Below are positions 22,362-31,372 of a DNA stretch of 34,315 nt, piece by piece. The stretch's first letter is position 1; every line of letters begins with the position of its first letter. The DNA is taken from positions 1 to 34,315 of the forward strand of contig JBASMO010000221.1 in assembly GCA_049656905.1 (NCBI GenBank), read 5' to 3'. The notes under the pieces are model-generated. The model saw only the letters and a program-made list of their open reading frames with translations, was not told the DNA's origin and ran no database searches. Made by a program: the position numbers and the translations under genes. The DNA is from DTU018 sp003444615 (lineage in GTDB: Bacteria; Bacillota; Syntrophomonadia; Syntrophomonadales; Syntrophomonadaceae).

Positions 22362-24797
22362 TTGGCAGAAGCAAATTTATTCGATAATGTAGTACCCGTT
22401 GATATTGAAAAAGAAGTCAAAAGGTCATTTCTGGAATACTCCATGAGCGTTATAGTATCCCGGGCTATTCCTGATGTGCGGGATGGCTTAAAACCAGTAC
22501 ACCGCCGTATACTTTACGCTTTGTATGACCAGGGTATGACCCATGACAAACCCCATAAAAAATCAGCCAATATTGTGGGTGAAGTTATGGGTAAATACCA
22601 TCCTCATGGAGACTCCTCCATTTATGAGGCCATGGTTAAATTAGCTCAGGATTTTGCTATGCGCTATCCGCTGGTGGACGGGCACGGTAATTTTGGCTCC
22701 ATAGATGGTGATTCAGCTGCGGCTATGCGTTACACGGAGAGCCGAATGTCCAAAATAGCTGGGGAAATGCTTATTGATATAGAGAAGGAAACCGTAGACT
22801 GGCGCCCCAATTACGATGATAGCCGCCAAGAACCCCAGGTGCTTCCTTCCCGGATCCCCAACCTGCTTATAAATGGGTCCTCTGGTATTGCGGTAGGTAT
22901 GGCTACCAATATACCGCCCCACAACTTATCGGAAGTGGTGGATGCAGTTACGCTGGTAATTGATAACCCGGAAGCCAGTGTGGATGAAATCATGCAGGTG
23001 CTGCCGGGGCCAGATTTTCCTACGGCAGGAATAATAATGGGTAACGAGGGTATTCGCAAAGCGTATGAAACCGGACGGGGAACCTTCAAAGTACGAGCCC
23101 GCTATACTATAGAAGAAAAACGCAATGGCAGAAATGCCATTGTAATTACGGAAATACCCTATCAGGTGAATAAATCGCGCCTGATCGAAAAAATTGCCGA
23201 CCTGGTGCGAGATAAAAAAGTAGAAGGAATAGTAGATTTACGGGATGAATCTGACCGGCATGGGATACGGGTGGTAATTGAGGTACGCCGGGATGCAAAT
23301 GTAAATGTGGTAGTTAACAAGCTCTTTAAGCATACTCAGATGGAAGACAGCTTTGGTATCAATATGTTAGCTTTGGTACACGGTCAGCCTATGGTGCTGG
23401 GAATAAAAGATATGCTCAAATACTATGTCGAGCATCGTCAGGATGTTATAATCCGGCGGACCCAGCATGATCTGCGAGTGGCTCAGGAGCGTTTGCATAT
23501 CGTAGAGGGATTAAGGATTGCCCTGGACAACCTGGACGAAGTTATCGACCTGATTACCAGCAGCAAAGATCGGGAACAAGCCCGCCAGGCCCTGATGGAG
23601 CGGTTCGGTTTAAGCGAAGCCCAGGCTAATGCCATTTTGGATATGCGCTTGGTCCAGCTGACCAATTTGGAAAGAGGCAAGTTAGATGATGAATACCAGG
23701 AACTGTTGGTCCGGATTGCTGACTTCCAGGATATTTTGGACAGACCAGAACGAGTCCTGGGTATGATCAAGGAAGATTTGGCTGAAGTTAAGAAAAAGTA
23801 TGGAGATCCACGCCGCACCGAAATAAGTCAAGAAGTCTCTGATTTTAATGTGGAAGATTTTATCGATGATCATGAAGTGGTTATTACCTTATCAAACCGG
23901 GGCTATATTAAAAGACAGCCTCTAGATACCTATAGATCCCAACGTCGTGGGGGCAAGGGTATAAGCGCTACCTCCATCCGTACGGAGGACTATTCCTCTG
24001 ATGTGGTAGTAACCAGTGTCCTGGGCCACGTGCTGTTCTTTACCAATCAAGGACGAGTCTTTTCTACCCGTGTCTACCACCTGCCTGAGGCTTCCCGCCA
24101 GGCCAAAGGGCTGCCCTTGATTAATTTTATTGAGCTGCGGCCTGATGAAAGAGTAACTACTCTAGTAGCAGCCCGGAAATTCGATGATAAACAGCATATG
24201 ATGATGATAACCCTGCAAGGGATTATTAAGAAGGTGGCTCTGTCCCAATTTCAGAATATACGTCGTTCAGGTTTGATTGCCGTCAACTTGAAGCCAGGAG
24301 ACGAATTGGTAGGCGTAATACGGGTAGTGAAGGGCGATATCGTCATGGTGAATACTGCTTTAGGGCAAGCCATTCTTTTTGAAGCTGCCCAAGTAAGACC
24401 CATGGGGCGCATAGCTACCGGTGTAAAAGGAATTAGCCTTAGCGAAGGCGATTATGTTATTGGTCTAGATAAGTACCGGGAAGGAGCCGACGTCTTAATT
24501 GTTACTAAAAATGGTTACGGCAAGCGGGTACAGTTGAATGAATTCAAGACCCAGAACCGGGGAGGCAAAGGAGTTAAATCCATTGAGTTAACTGATAAAA
24601 ATGGCGAGGTAGTAGCGGCCAAAGTGGTATCAGAAGAAGACGAACTAGTTCTTTTAACCAGTGAAGGTCAAATAATTCGTTTAGAAGTAGAAGATATATC
24701 GGTTCAGAAACGCTATGCCAGAGGAGTATTATTAATGCGCCTGCCGGAAAATGATCATGTGGTAAGCATGGCTCGTTTTCGGACGGAACAGGAATAA
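22362..24797 (+). CDS. gyrA: DNA gyrase subunit A
   Basis: GyrA is the DNA-cutting subunit of gyrase. The 811 residues contain the catalytic tyrosine in AAAMRYTESR (Tyr124). They also contain the quinolone-determining loop HPHGDSSIYEA, where the serine and glutamate look wild type, so no target-based quinolone resistance is seen. The GyrA box QRRGGKG at the start of the C-terminal DNA-wrapping domain identifies gyrase rather than topoisomerase IV. Start is TTG 22362, with SD AGGAG 10 nt upstream. It follows gyrB by 16 bp. Confidence 0.98.
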   Translation: MAEANLFDNVVPVDIEKEVKRSFLEYSMSVIVSRAIPDVRDGLKPVHRRILYALYDQGMTHDKPHKKSANIVGEVMGKYHPHGDSSIYEAMVKLAQDFAMRYPLVDGHGNFGSIDGDSAAAMRYTESRMSKIAGEMLIDIEKETVDWRPNYDDSRQEPQVLPSRIPNLLINGSSGIAVGMATNIPPHNLSEVVDAVTLVIDNPEASVDEIMQVLPGPDFPTAGIIMGNEGIRKAYETGRGTFKVRARYTIEEKRNGRNAIVITEIPYQVNKSRLIEKIADLVRDKKVEGIVDLRDESDRHGIRVVIEVRRDANVNVVVNKLFKHTQMEDSFGINMLALVHGQPMVLGIKDMLKYYVEHRQDVIIRRTQHDLRVAQERLHIVEGLRIALDNLDEVIDLITSSKDREQARQALMERFGLSEAQANAILDMRLVQLTNLERGKLDDEYQELLVRIADFQDILDRPERVLGMIKEDLAEVKKKYGDPRRTEISQEVSDFNVEDFIDDHEVVITLSNRGYIKRQPLDTYRSQRRGGKGISATSIRTEDYSSDVVVTSVLGHVLFFTNQGRVFSTRVYHLPEASRQAKGLPLINFIELRPDERVTTLVAARKFDDKQHMMMITLQGIIKKVALSQFQNIRRSGLIAVNLKPGDELVGVIRVVKGDIVMVNTALGQAILFEAAQVRPMGRIATGVKGISLSEGDYVIGLDKYREGADVLIVTKNGYGKRVQLNEFKTQNRGGKGVKSIELTDKNGEVVAAKVVSEEDELVLLTSEGQIIRLEVEDISVQKRYARGVLLMRLPENDHVVSMARFRTEQE

Positions 24798-24923
24798 TAA
24801 AAATGAGCCCTAATGGTACTGTACAAAGCCAGGGTAATAGAATAAAATTTTTATTTGTAAATAAGGAACAAATGGGGAATATTTTAATTCCGGTCGGGCT
24901 TGATAAGAAGGAGGTTTCTTTTA

Positions 24924-25808
24924 ATGGAACAGAAGGGGACATTTAGCGTTAAAACTGGCCTGGCTCAGATGCTTAAAGGGGGGGTCATCATGGATGTTAC
25001 CACTCCCGAGCAGGCTAAGATAGCAGAAGAAGCAGGTGCCTGTGCAGTTATGGCTTTAGAGAGGGTTCCAGCCGATATAAGAGCTGCGGGAGGTATTGCC
25101 CGTATGGCTGATCCCAGCGTCATTGAGCGTATTATGGAAGCGGTATCCATACCGGTAATGGCTAAATGCCGCATAGGTCATTTCGTGGAAGCCCAAATAC
25201 TCGAATCTTTGGGAATTGATTTTATAGATGAGAGCGAAGTATTAACCCCTGCTGATGATAAATACCATATAAGCAAGCATAACTTTAAGGTTCCTTTCGT
25301 TTGCGGAGCAAGAAACTTAGGAGAAGCCCTGCGCCGGATAAGGGAAGGTGCAGCCATGATCCGCACTAAAGGAGAACCGGGTACGGGCAATGTTGTGGAA
25401 GCAGTCCGCCACATTCGCCAAGTTAATGACGAAATACGCTGGGTCAGCAGCTTACCCGAAGAAGAGTTGATGAGTGCCGCCAAAGAAATGCAGGCGCCTT
25501 ACGAATTAGTGGTTGAAACAGCTAAGCTAAAGAGACTTCCGGTAGTAAACTTTGCAGCTGGAGGTATTGCTACGCCAGCCGATGCTGCATTAATGATGCA
25601 ATTAGGCTGTGATGGAATATTCGTGGGATCAGGAATATTTAAGTCCGGTGATCCTAAAAAACGGGCTCAGGCTATTGTAGCCGCCACCACACATTATAAT
25701 GATCCGGCCGTTTTGGCTGAAGTATCACGTGATTTGGGAGAAGCCATGGTGGGTATTGATATCAGCACCATCCGTCCTGAAGAGAGGATGCAGGAGCGTG
25801 GCTGGTAA
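24924..25808 (+). CDS. pdxS: Pyridoxal 5'-phosphate synthase subunit PdxS
   Basis: PdxS makes pyridoxal 5'-phosphate from ribose 5-phosphate, glyceraldehyde 3-phosphate and ammonia supplied by PdxT. The 294 residues form the expected TIM barrel. Asp24 (VIMDV), Lys81 (VMAKCRIGH) and Lys149 (MIRTKGEPGTGN) are all in the positions known to be catalytic. SD GGAGG is 9 nt before ATG 24924, which rules out an in-frame TTG at 24900. It overlaps pdxT by 11 bp. Confidence 0.98.
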   Translation: MEQKGTFSVKTGLAQMLKGGVIMDVTTPEQAKIAEEAGACAVMALERVPADIRAAGGIARMADPSVIERIMEAVSIPVMAKCRIGHFVEAQILESLGIDFIDESEVLTPADDKYHISKHNFKVPFVCGARNLGEALRRIREGAAMIRTKGEPGTGNVVEAVRHIRQVNDEIRWVSSLPEEELMSAAKEMQAPYELVVETAKLKRLPVVNFAAGGIATPADAALMMQLGCDGIFVGSGIFKSGDPKKRAQAIVAATTHYNDPAVLAEVSRDLGEAMVGIDISTIRPEERMQERGW

Positions 25809-26367
25809 AAAGACCATTGGAGTTCTGGCTCTGCAGGGGGCTTTTATCGAACATGAAGCAGCCCTGCAAAGATGCGGGGTACAGACTCGGCAGGTTAGAA
25901 GACCTCAGGAATTAGGCGAAATCGATGGGCTTGTAATTCCTGGAGGGGAAAGCACCACTATTGGCAAGCTGATGCAAAAGTTTGGTTTAGACACCGTTAT
26001 CAAGAAAAAGGCCATTGAAGGCATGCCCATTTGGGGCACCTGTGCGGGCATGATTTTGTTAGCCCAAGAAATAGATGATGGTGATCAGCCACGATTAGGA
26101 TTAATGGATATCAGAGTGAAGCGCAATGCCTTTGGCCGGCAGGTAGATAGCTTTGAAGCTGATTTAGATATAGAGGGCATTGGCCCCACCCGGGGCGTTT
26201 TTATTCGTGCTCCTTATGCTGAACGAGTATGGGGAAACGTCCAGGTAATGGCCCGTTATCAGGATAAAATAGTGATGGTTCAGCAGGGACACCTGCTGGG
26301 CACTGCTTTTCATCCGGAACTAACCAACCAGGGAAACATTCATCGCTATTTCCTGGAAATGGTTTGA
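25798..26367 (+). CDS. pdxT: Pyridoxal 5'-phosphate synthase glutaminase subunit PdxT
   Basis: PdxT is the class I glutaminase that hands ammonia to PdxS. The protein is 189 residues from GTG 25798. It has the oxyanion segment GLVIPGGESTT, nucleophile Cys82 in WGTCAGM, and the His172/Glu174 pair in FHPEL near the C-terminus, so the triad is complete. SD-like AGGA lies inside the end of pdxS, and the overlap suggests coupled translation. In-frame codons further upstream lie within pdxS and give no family-like sequence. Confidence 0.97.
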   Translation: MAGKKTIGVLALQGAFIEHEAALQRCGVQTRQVRRPQELGEIDGLVIPGGESTTIGKLMQKFGLDTVIKKKAIEGMPIWGTCAGMILLAQEIDDGDQPRLGLMDIRVKRNAFGRQVDSFEADLDIEGIGPTRGVFIRAPYAERVWGNVQVMARYQDKIVMVQQGHLLGTAFHPELTNQGNIHRYFLEMV

Positions 26368-26375
26368 CATTTTCC

Positions 26376-26404
26376 TTGCCAAGGGCTACCTAGTGTAATA
26401 TAAT
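26376..26404 (+). promoter_or_regulatory. Sigma-A promoter for the serine operon
   Basis: TTGCCA (26376-26381), 17 bp, perfect TATAAT (26399-26404). It starts just after the pdxT stop codon and about 30 bp before the first T-box stem. Confidence 0.8.
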
Positions 26405-26410
26405 AAACTC

Positions 26411-26650
26411 TAATCTTTATAAAGTCACATGCTATGAAGGGAACCAGTAAGTAGTGGCACCTGATGAAGAGAGCTGGTGGTAGGTGTAAACCAGCCAGGA
26501 CCATACTGAATCCATCCCGGAGCAGGCTGTGATAAAGCAGCACCGGTGGCTACGTTATAGCTATTAAGTGGATACAGTTTTAGGCTGTATCAACTAGGGT
26601 GGCAACGCGGGAAAGTACCTCTCGTCCCTTATTAGGGCGAGAGGTTTTTA
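26411..26650 (+). promoter_or_regulatory. T-box riboswitch, serine-specific (specifier UCC)
   Basis: The leader has the T-box sequence AGGGTGGCAACGCGGG (26596-26611) followed by a terminator (26617-26650). Stem I spans about 26433-26520. An AGTA S-turn element is on the 5' side, and opposite it lies GAA-TCC-A, which puts the specifier codon TCC (serine) at 26511-26513. In the antiterminator bulge the sequence TGGC (26600-26603) is complementary to GCCA, the 3' end of every tRNA-Ser in this window. Uncharged tRNA-Ser(GGA) should pair at both places and switch on the downstream aminotransferase, serA and serS. The specifier call follows the usual T-box layout. Confidence 0.9.
26617..26650 (+). 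terminator. T-box terminator hairpin
   Basis: ACCTCTCGTCCCT pairs with AGGGCGAGAGGT and is followed by TTTTT. It forms when charged tRNA-Ser is plentiful and competes with the antiterminator that contains the T-box sequence. Confidence 0.9.
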
Positions 26651-26675
26651 GTTTTAATTAGGAGGTTTTTATAAG

Positions 26676-27842
26676 ATGATAGGCGATCAATATTTGCTGC
26701 TTCCAGGCCCGACTCCTATTCCGGAAAGGGTAGTAAGAGCCATGAGTAAACCTATGGTTAATCATCGCGGTCCTGAATTCAAACAGCTGCTGTTGGAGGT
26801 TACCGGAGAACTAAAGGAAGTTTACCAGACTAAGCAGCATGTTTTGATATATCCTGCTTCCGGGACCGGTGCATTGGAGGCTGCTGTGGTCAATTTTTTA
26901 TCTCCCAGAGATAAAGTTTTAGCGGTTTCCATAGGTGTATTCGGAGACCGTTTTGCTAAGATAGCGTCCGAATTTGGAGCCCAAGTGGAAAAAATGGATT
27001 TTCCCTGGGGGCAGCCGGCTGATCCCCAACGGGTCAAAGAAAGGTTGGATCAGGACGTTAACCGGGAAATAAAAGCCGTTTTGGTTACCCATAATGAAAC
27101 ATCAACAGGTGTTTTTAATGATATGAAGGCCATCGGTGAAGCGTTGGGCAGCCATCCTGCCCTGTTAATGGTAGACGCCATCAGTGGACTAGCCACTATA
27201 GATCTTAAAATGGATGAATGGAATCTAGATGTGGTGGTAAGCGGCTCCCAAAAAGCTTTTATGATACCTCCCGGATTGAGTTTTATGGCTTTTAATGAAA
27301 AGGCCCTGGAGGTTCACAAACAATCCAAGATGCCTCGCTATTATTGGGATGCAAGTCAGGGTTTGAAGTATTTAGAAAAAGGGCAAAACCCCTATACCCC
27401 AGCTGCCTCATTATACTATGGTTTAGCTGAGTCCCTTAGGATTATGAAAGAGGAAGGCCTGGATAACATAATCGAAAGACACCGCAATTACCGGGATATG
27501 GTGCGTAGTTCCGTCCAGGCCATGGGGTTGGAGCTGTTGGCCAAGGATGAATACGCCTCACATGCTTTAACGGCAGTAGTTGCTCCAGAACAGATAGGTG
27601 CCAACCAGATTCGCAAATTTATGCTGGAACAATTTAATATTGTATTAGCCGGGGGCCAACAGAAGCTGGATAATGTTATCTTTCGTATAGGGCATTTGGG
27701 CTATGTAAGGGAACTGGACTTATTAGCAGCACTAGCTGCTCTGGAAATATCTTTGTATAAGTTAGGCTGGGAAATAGAACTGGGAATAGGGATAAATAAA
27801 GCGCAAACCTTTATTCTAAACAAAACACAGAAAGGGGATTAA
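26676..27842 (+). CDS. Class V aminotransferase (serine-pyruvate / alanine-glyoxylate type), likely phosphoserine aminotransferase role
   Basis: This PLP enzyme has 388 residues. It shows LLLPGPTPIPERVVRAM at the start, the HRGPEF motif, an aspartate in LMVDAISGLA, and the PLP lysine at 193 in SGSQKAF. Its closest family is the serine-glyoxylate/alanine-glyoxylate aminotransferases, not classical SerC. Because it is controlled by a serine T-box and lies directly before serA, I infer that it makes phosphoserine from phosphohydroxypyruvate. SD AGGAGG is 10 nt before the ATG. pdxST, the source of its cofactor, is just upstream. Confidence 0.87.
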   Translation: MIGDQYLLLPGPTPIPERVVRAMSKPMVNHRGPEFKQLLLEVTGELKEVYQTKQHVLIYPASGTGALEAAVVNFLSPRDKVLAVSIGVFGDRFAKIASEFGAQVEKMDFPWGQPADPQRVKERLDQDVNREIKAVLVTHNETSTGVFNDMKAIGEALGSHPALLMVDAISGLATIDLKMDEWNLDVVVSGSQKAFMIPPGLSFMAFNEKALEVHKQSKMPRYYWDASQGLKYLEKGQNPYTPAASLYYGLAESLRIMKEEGLDNIIERHRNYRDMVRSSVQAMGLELLAKDEYASHALTAVVAPEQIGANQIRKFMLEQFNIVLAGGQQKLDNVIFRIGHLGYVRELDLLAALAALEISLYKLGWEIELGIGINKAQTFILNKTQKGD

Positions 27843-27844
27843 AG

Positions 27845-29446
27845 GTGGAAAACAAAAAACGAGTTATAGTAACCGAGCGCATTGCCGAAGAAGGATTAGC
27901 TTTATTGCGCACGGAATTGGAAGTAGATTTTCGCGATGGCATATCCCGGGAGGAACTGCTGGATATAATCGGCCAATATGACGCTATAATTGTACGCAGT
28001 GTGACTAAAGTCAATGAGGAACTTATCAGCCGGGGGAGTCCCCGCCTGAAAGTGGTAGGTCGGGCTGGCAATGGGATAGACAACATCGATGTTGATGCCT
28101 GTACCCGTTATGGGGTAATAGTAGCTAATACGCCCGATAGCAATACTATTTCCGCTGCCGAACAAACCATTGCTTTGATGTTGGCTTCATCGCGCAAAAC
28201 AGTTTGGGCTAATAACTTCTTAAAAGGGGGTACCTGGGATAGGAAACCTTTCCGTGGTGTGGAGCTATATGGCAAAACTGTGGGAATTGTGGGCTTAGGA
28301 CGCATCGGATCCATGGTGGCTACCCGATTGAAATCCTTTAATATGAGGGTTATTGCCTATGACCCCTATATTGCCGACGAGAGGTTTGAAAAGTTTGGTG
28401 CCGAAAAGATGAATACCCTGGAAGATCTGGTACGGCAGTCCGACTTTATTACCGTGCATACCCCTAGAACCGAAGAAACCTTTCACATGATTAACGAAGA
28501 CATATTTAAGATAGCCAAAGATGGGGTACGAGTGGTGAACTGCGCTCGCGGCGGCATCATAAAGGAAGCGGCCTTACAAGAGGCTTTAAAGTCAGGTAAA
28601 GTGGCCAGTGCGGGTTTAGATGTTTTTGAAAAAGAGCCTGCCACCAACAATCCTCTGTTTGAATTCGAGAATGTGGTGTGCACACCTCACTTAGGAGCCG
28701 ATACTTTTGAGGCCCAGCGACGGGTAGGGGAAACCATTGCCGAACAGGTTATGAAAGCTCTCAAGGGAGAAATTGTACCCAATCTAATTAACCTGCCCAC
28801 CATGTTAAGTGAGGAGCTAAATTACCTGCGTCCCTATATAACCCTGGCTGAAAAAATGGGTAATTTCTATTATCAATTAGAAAAATCGCCTATTTCCAGA
28901 ATAGAGTTGAACTATGCCGGACCAATAACCATGAATGATACCGAAATACTCACGGTAGCCTTCTTAAAAGGGTTGTTGGAACCGATTATGTGGAACAAGG
29001 TTAATTACGTTAATGCCCGCCTTATGGCTAGGGAAAGAGGCATTAAGGTTTTTGAGAGCAAACAGGAACAGAGCAGCCGGCGCTATAAGAACGTAATCTC
29101 CGTAGGCATATTTGGTCAGGACGGCCAACAGTTGGAGATAGCTGGAACCGTTTCCCGGGCTCGCGATCCCTTACTAGTGGAACTCAACCGCTATGAGACT
29201 GAAACCAATTTGGAAGGCTATGTCATCATGGTTGAAAATGAGGACCGGCCACGGGTAATCGGGCCTTTTGCCACCCTATTGGGAGATGAAGGAGTAAATA
29301 TTGCTTCTATGAAAGTAGCTCGTCAAACCAAAGGCGATAAGGCTATAATGCTGGTTAATGTGGACAATAAAGTGGAAGAAGCCGTATTAGAAAGGCTGGG
29401 CCAGTTAGATGGTATACTGGGCAAGCCCAAATTACTCCATTTTTAA
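27845..29446 (+). CDS. serA: D-3-phosphoglycerate dehydrogenase SerA (long form with ACT domain)
   Basis: SerA carries out the first step of serine synthesis, oxidising 3-phosphoglycerate with NAD. The 533 residues have the substrate/NAD catalytic part with GLGRIG at 150-155, the catalytic arginine in NCARGGII, and the histidine in CTPHLGADTFEA. An intervening domain follows. The C-terminal ACT domain (RPRVIGPFATLLGDEGVNIA) usually lets serine inhibit the enzyme. Start is GTG 27845, three nt after the aminotransferase stop, so the two are probably coupled. Confidence 0.97.
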   Translation: MENKKRVIVTERIAEEGLALLRTELEVDFRDGISREELLDIIGQYDAIIVRSVTKVNEELISRGSPRLKVVGRAGNGIDNIDVDACTRYGVIVANTPDSNTISAAEQTIALMLASSRKTVWANNFLKGGTWDRKPFRGVELYGKTVGIVGLGRIGSMVATRLKSFNMRVIAYDPYIADERFEKFGAEKMNTLEDLVRQSDFITVHTPRTEETFHMINEDIFKIAKDGVRVVNCARGGIIKEAALQEALKSGKVASAGLDVFEKEPATNNPLFEFENVVCTPHLGADTFEAQRRVGETIAEQVMKALKGEIVPNLINLPTMLSEELNYLRPYITLAEKMGNFYYQLEKSPISRIELNYAGPITMNDTEILTVAFLKGLLEPIMWNKVNYVNARLMARERGIKVFESKQEQSSRRYKNVISVGIFGQDGQQLEIAGTVSRARDPLLVELNRYETETNLEGYVIMVENEDRPRVIGPFATLLGDEGVNIASMKVARQTKGDKAIMLVNVDNKVEEAVLERLGQLDGILGKPKLLHF

Positions 29447-29514
29447 ATTACCAAGGAAAATTTTCATCCCCGGGGTGATAGCAGGGAAAAGGTTTTCTCA
29501 TAGGAGGACTGTTT

Positions 29515-30792
29515 ATGATAGACGCCAAAATGATACGAGCCAACCCGGAACAGGTAGAAGCAAGGCTGAACAAACGCAATTTAAGAGGTGTTCTTGACGA
29601 ATACCTGCAGTTGGATGGGAGAAGACGGCAGATCCTGGTTCAGGTAGAAGAACTGAAGAACTTCCGCAATACCTCATCCCAGGAAGTAGGGAAACTCAAA
29701 AAAGCCGGGCAGGATCCTACGGAATTAATGGAAAAGGTCCGGCAGGTAGGCAAAGAGATTGCAGCCTTGGATGAAGAAGTTAAAAATGTAGAAGCTCAGA
29801 TGGACAGCATCCTGTTAAACATCCCTAATCTGCCTCATGAATCGGTGCCAGTAGGGCCTGATGAGAACAGCAATGTGGAAATACGGCGCTGGGGTCAGCC
29901 CCGCTCATTTGACTTTGAACCTCAAGCGCATTGGGATATAGGGCCGGCTCTGGATATTCTTGATTTTGAGCGGGCTGCTAAACTATCGGGAGCACGTTTT
30001 ACAGTTTACAAAGGATTAGGCGCCCGTTTAGAACGGGCCGTGATCAACTTCTATCTGGATATTCACACCCAGCAGCATGGCTACCGGGAAATACTGCCAC
30101 CTTTTATGGTTAGTGCCGATTGCATGGTGGGAACCGGACAATTACCGAAGTTTGCAGAAGATATGTTTAAGGTAGAGGGCCGGGAAATGTATCTCATACC
30201 CACAGCCGAAGTACCGCTGACCAACTTATATCGTGAGGAAATTCTAGATGCAGCGGATTTGCCTATGTATCTTACCGCATATACGCCCTGCTTTCGGGCT
30301 GAAGCTGGGTCCCATGGACGCGACACCCGGGGAGTAATTCGCCAGCATCAGTTTAATAAAGTGGAATTGGTCAAACTGGTAGAGCCCCAGCATTCCTATG
30401 AGGAACTGGAGAAAATGACGGCTAATGCGGAAAAAGTCCTGCAATTATTGGATTTACCCTATCGAGTGGTTTTACTGAGTACGGGTGATATGGGATTTTC
30501 GGCAGCCAAAACTTATGATGTGGAAGTATGGATGCCCAGCTATAATGAGTATAAAGAGATTTCCTCCTGTTCTAACTGTGAAGATTTTCAGGCCCGCCGG
30601 GCTAATATTCGCTTCCGGCCTGGACCCAAAGAAAAGCTTCAGTACGTGCATACTTTGAATGGTTCAGGTGTGGCTGTGGGACGTACGATAGCCGCTATTT
30701 TAGAAAACTACCAACAGGAAGACGGTTCGGTGGTAGTGCCAGAAGTCTTACGGCCATATATGGGTGGCATAGAAGTTATAAAAAGGCAGTAA
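29515..30792 (+). CDS. serS: Seryl-tRNA synthetase
   Basis: SerS charges all tRNA-Ser isoacceptors. The 425 residues start MIDAKMIRANPEQVEARL and have the N-terminal coiled-coil arm (about 30-100) that grips the long variable arm of tRNA-Ser. The class II core has motif 2 FRAEAGSHGRDTRG and motif 3 GRTIAAILENYQ. SD AGGAGG is 7 nt before the ATG. It is the last protein gene of the serine T-box operon. Four tRNA-Ser genes follow within 1.3 kb. Confidence 0.98.
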   Translation: MIDAKMIRANPEQVEARLNKRNLRGVLDEYLQLDGRRRQILVQVEELKNFRNTSSQEVGKLKKAGQDPTELMEKVRQVGKEIAALDEEVKNVEAQMDSILLNIPNLPHESVPVGPDENSNVEIRRWGQPRSFDFEPQAHWDIGPALDILDFERAAKLSGARFTVYKGLGARLERAVINFYLDIHTQQHGYREILPPFMVSADCMVGTGQLPKFAEDMFKVEGREMYLIPTAEVPLTNLYREEILDAADLPMYLTAYTPCFRAEAGSHGRDTRGVIRQHQFNKVELVKLVEPQHSYEELEKMTANAEKVLQLLDLPYRVVLLSTGDMGFSAAKTYDVEVWMPSYNEYKEISSCSNCEDFQARRANIRFRPGPKEKLQYVHTLNGSGVAVGRTIAAILENYQQEDGSVVVPEVLRPYMGGIEVIKRQ

Positions 30793-30811
30793 ATAAGCGT
30801 CAATAGCTTAG

Positions 30812-30840
30812 TTGACAACCTTTTAGCCCTGTGCTATACT
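30812..30840 (+). promoter_or_regulatory. Strong sigma-A promoter for the tRNA cluster
   Basis: Perfect -35 TTGACA (30812-30817), 17 bp, -10 TATACT (30835-30840), 38 bp before the first tRNA-Ser gene. Confidence 0.9.
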
Positions 30841-30878
30841 TTCTTTTGCATGAATTGCAGGGTTTAGCTCCTTTCAGT

Positions 30879-30968
30879 GGAGGGGTGTCCGAGTGGTTGA
30901 AGGAGGCGGTCTTGAAAACCGTTGAACCTTTGCGGGTTCCGTGGGTTCGAATCCCACCTCCTCCGCCA
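30879..30968 (+). tRNA. tRNA-Ser (anticodon UGA)
   Basis: Class II tRNA with a long variable arm, acceptor GGAGGGG/CTCCTCC, T arm GTGGG-TTCGAAT-CCCAC and encoded GCCA end. The anticodon loop CT-TGA-AA gives UGA. It reads UCA and, by wobble, other UCN codons. Confidence 0.96.
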
Positions 30969-31026
30969 TTAAACACCTAAAAGAAGTACCTGTTCAATGC
31001 AGTTCGATCTTTTAAGGAAATCAAAT

Positions 31027-31120
31027 GGAGAGATGGCCGAGTTGGCTGAAGGCGCTCGCCTGCTAAGCGAGTAGACGGTGTTGAGCTGTCTCGAGGGTTC
31101 GAATCCCTCTCTCTCCGCCA
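31027..31120 (+). tRNA. tRNA-Ser (anticodon GCU)
   Basis: Acceptor GGAGAGA/TCTCTCC with G73 and encoded CCA, and a long variable arm. The anticodon loop CT-GCT-AA gives GCU, which reads AGC and AGU. Confidence 0.96.
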
Positions 31121-31160
31121 TAAGATATTGAACAATAAATTTTCATAATATATTATTTGT

Positions 31161-31237
31161 GCGCCCGTAGCTCAGCTGGATAGAGTAACAGACTACGAAT
31201 CTGGAGGTCCGGGGTTCGAATCCCTGCGGGCGCGCCA
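31161..31237 (+). tRNA. tRNA-Arg (anticodon ACG)
   Basis: 77 nt, acceptor GCGCCCG/CGGGCGC with encoded CCA, D arm GCTCAGCTGGATAGAGT. The anticodon ACG reads CGN codons after A34 is deaminated to inosine by TadA, whose gene lies 136 bp downstream. Confidence 0.96.
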
Positions 31238-31279
31238 TTTTGTTTACAACTAAAGATTTATATATATAAATGACATCGG

Positions 31280-31356
31280 GCGCCCGTAGCTCAGGTGGAT
31301 AGAGCAACGGTTTCCTAAACCGTGTGTCAGGGGTTCGAGTCCCTTCGGGCGTACCA
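31280..31356 (+). tRNA. tRNA-Arg (anticodon CCU)
   Basis: 77 nt, acceptor GCGCCCG/CGGGCGT (one G-U pair at the end), A73 and encoded CCA. The anticodon loop TT-CCT-AA gives CCU, which reads AGG. It ends 16 bp before the tadA start codon. Confidence 0.95.
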
Positions 31357-31372
31357 TTTGGACGGTGATCCC

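Noticed and set aside
25721..25736. TCACGTGA core inside pdxS as a parS site
   Set aside because: Only 10 of 16 positions match; the bases are explained by coding sequence.
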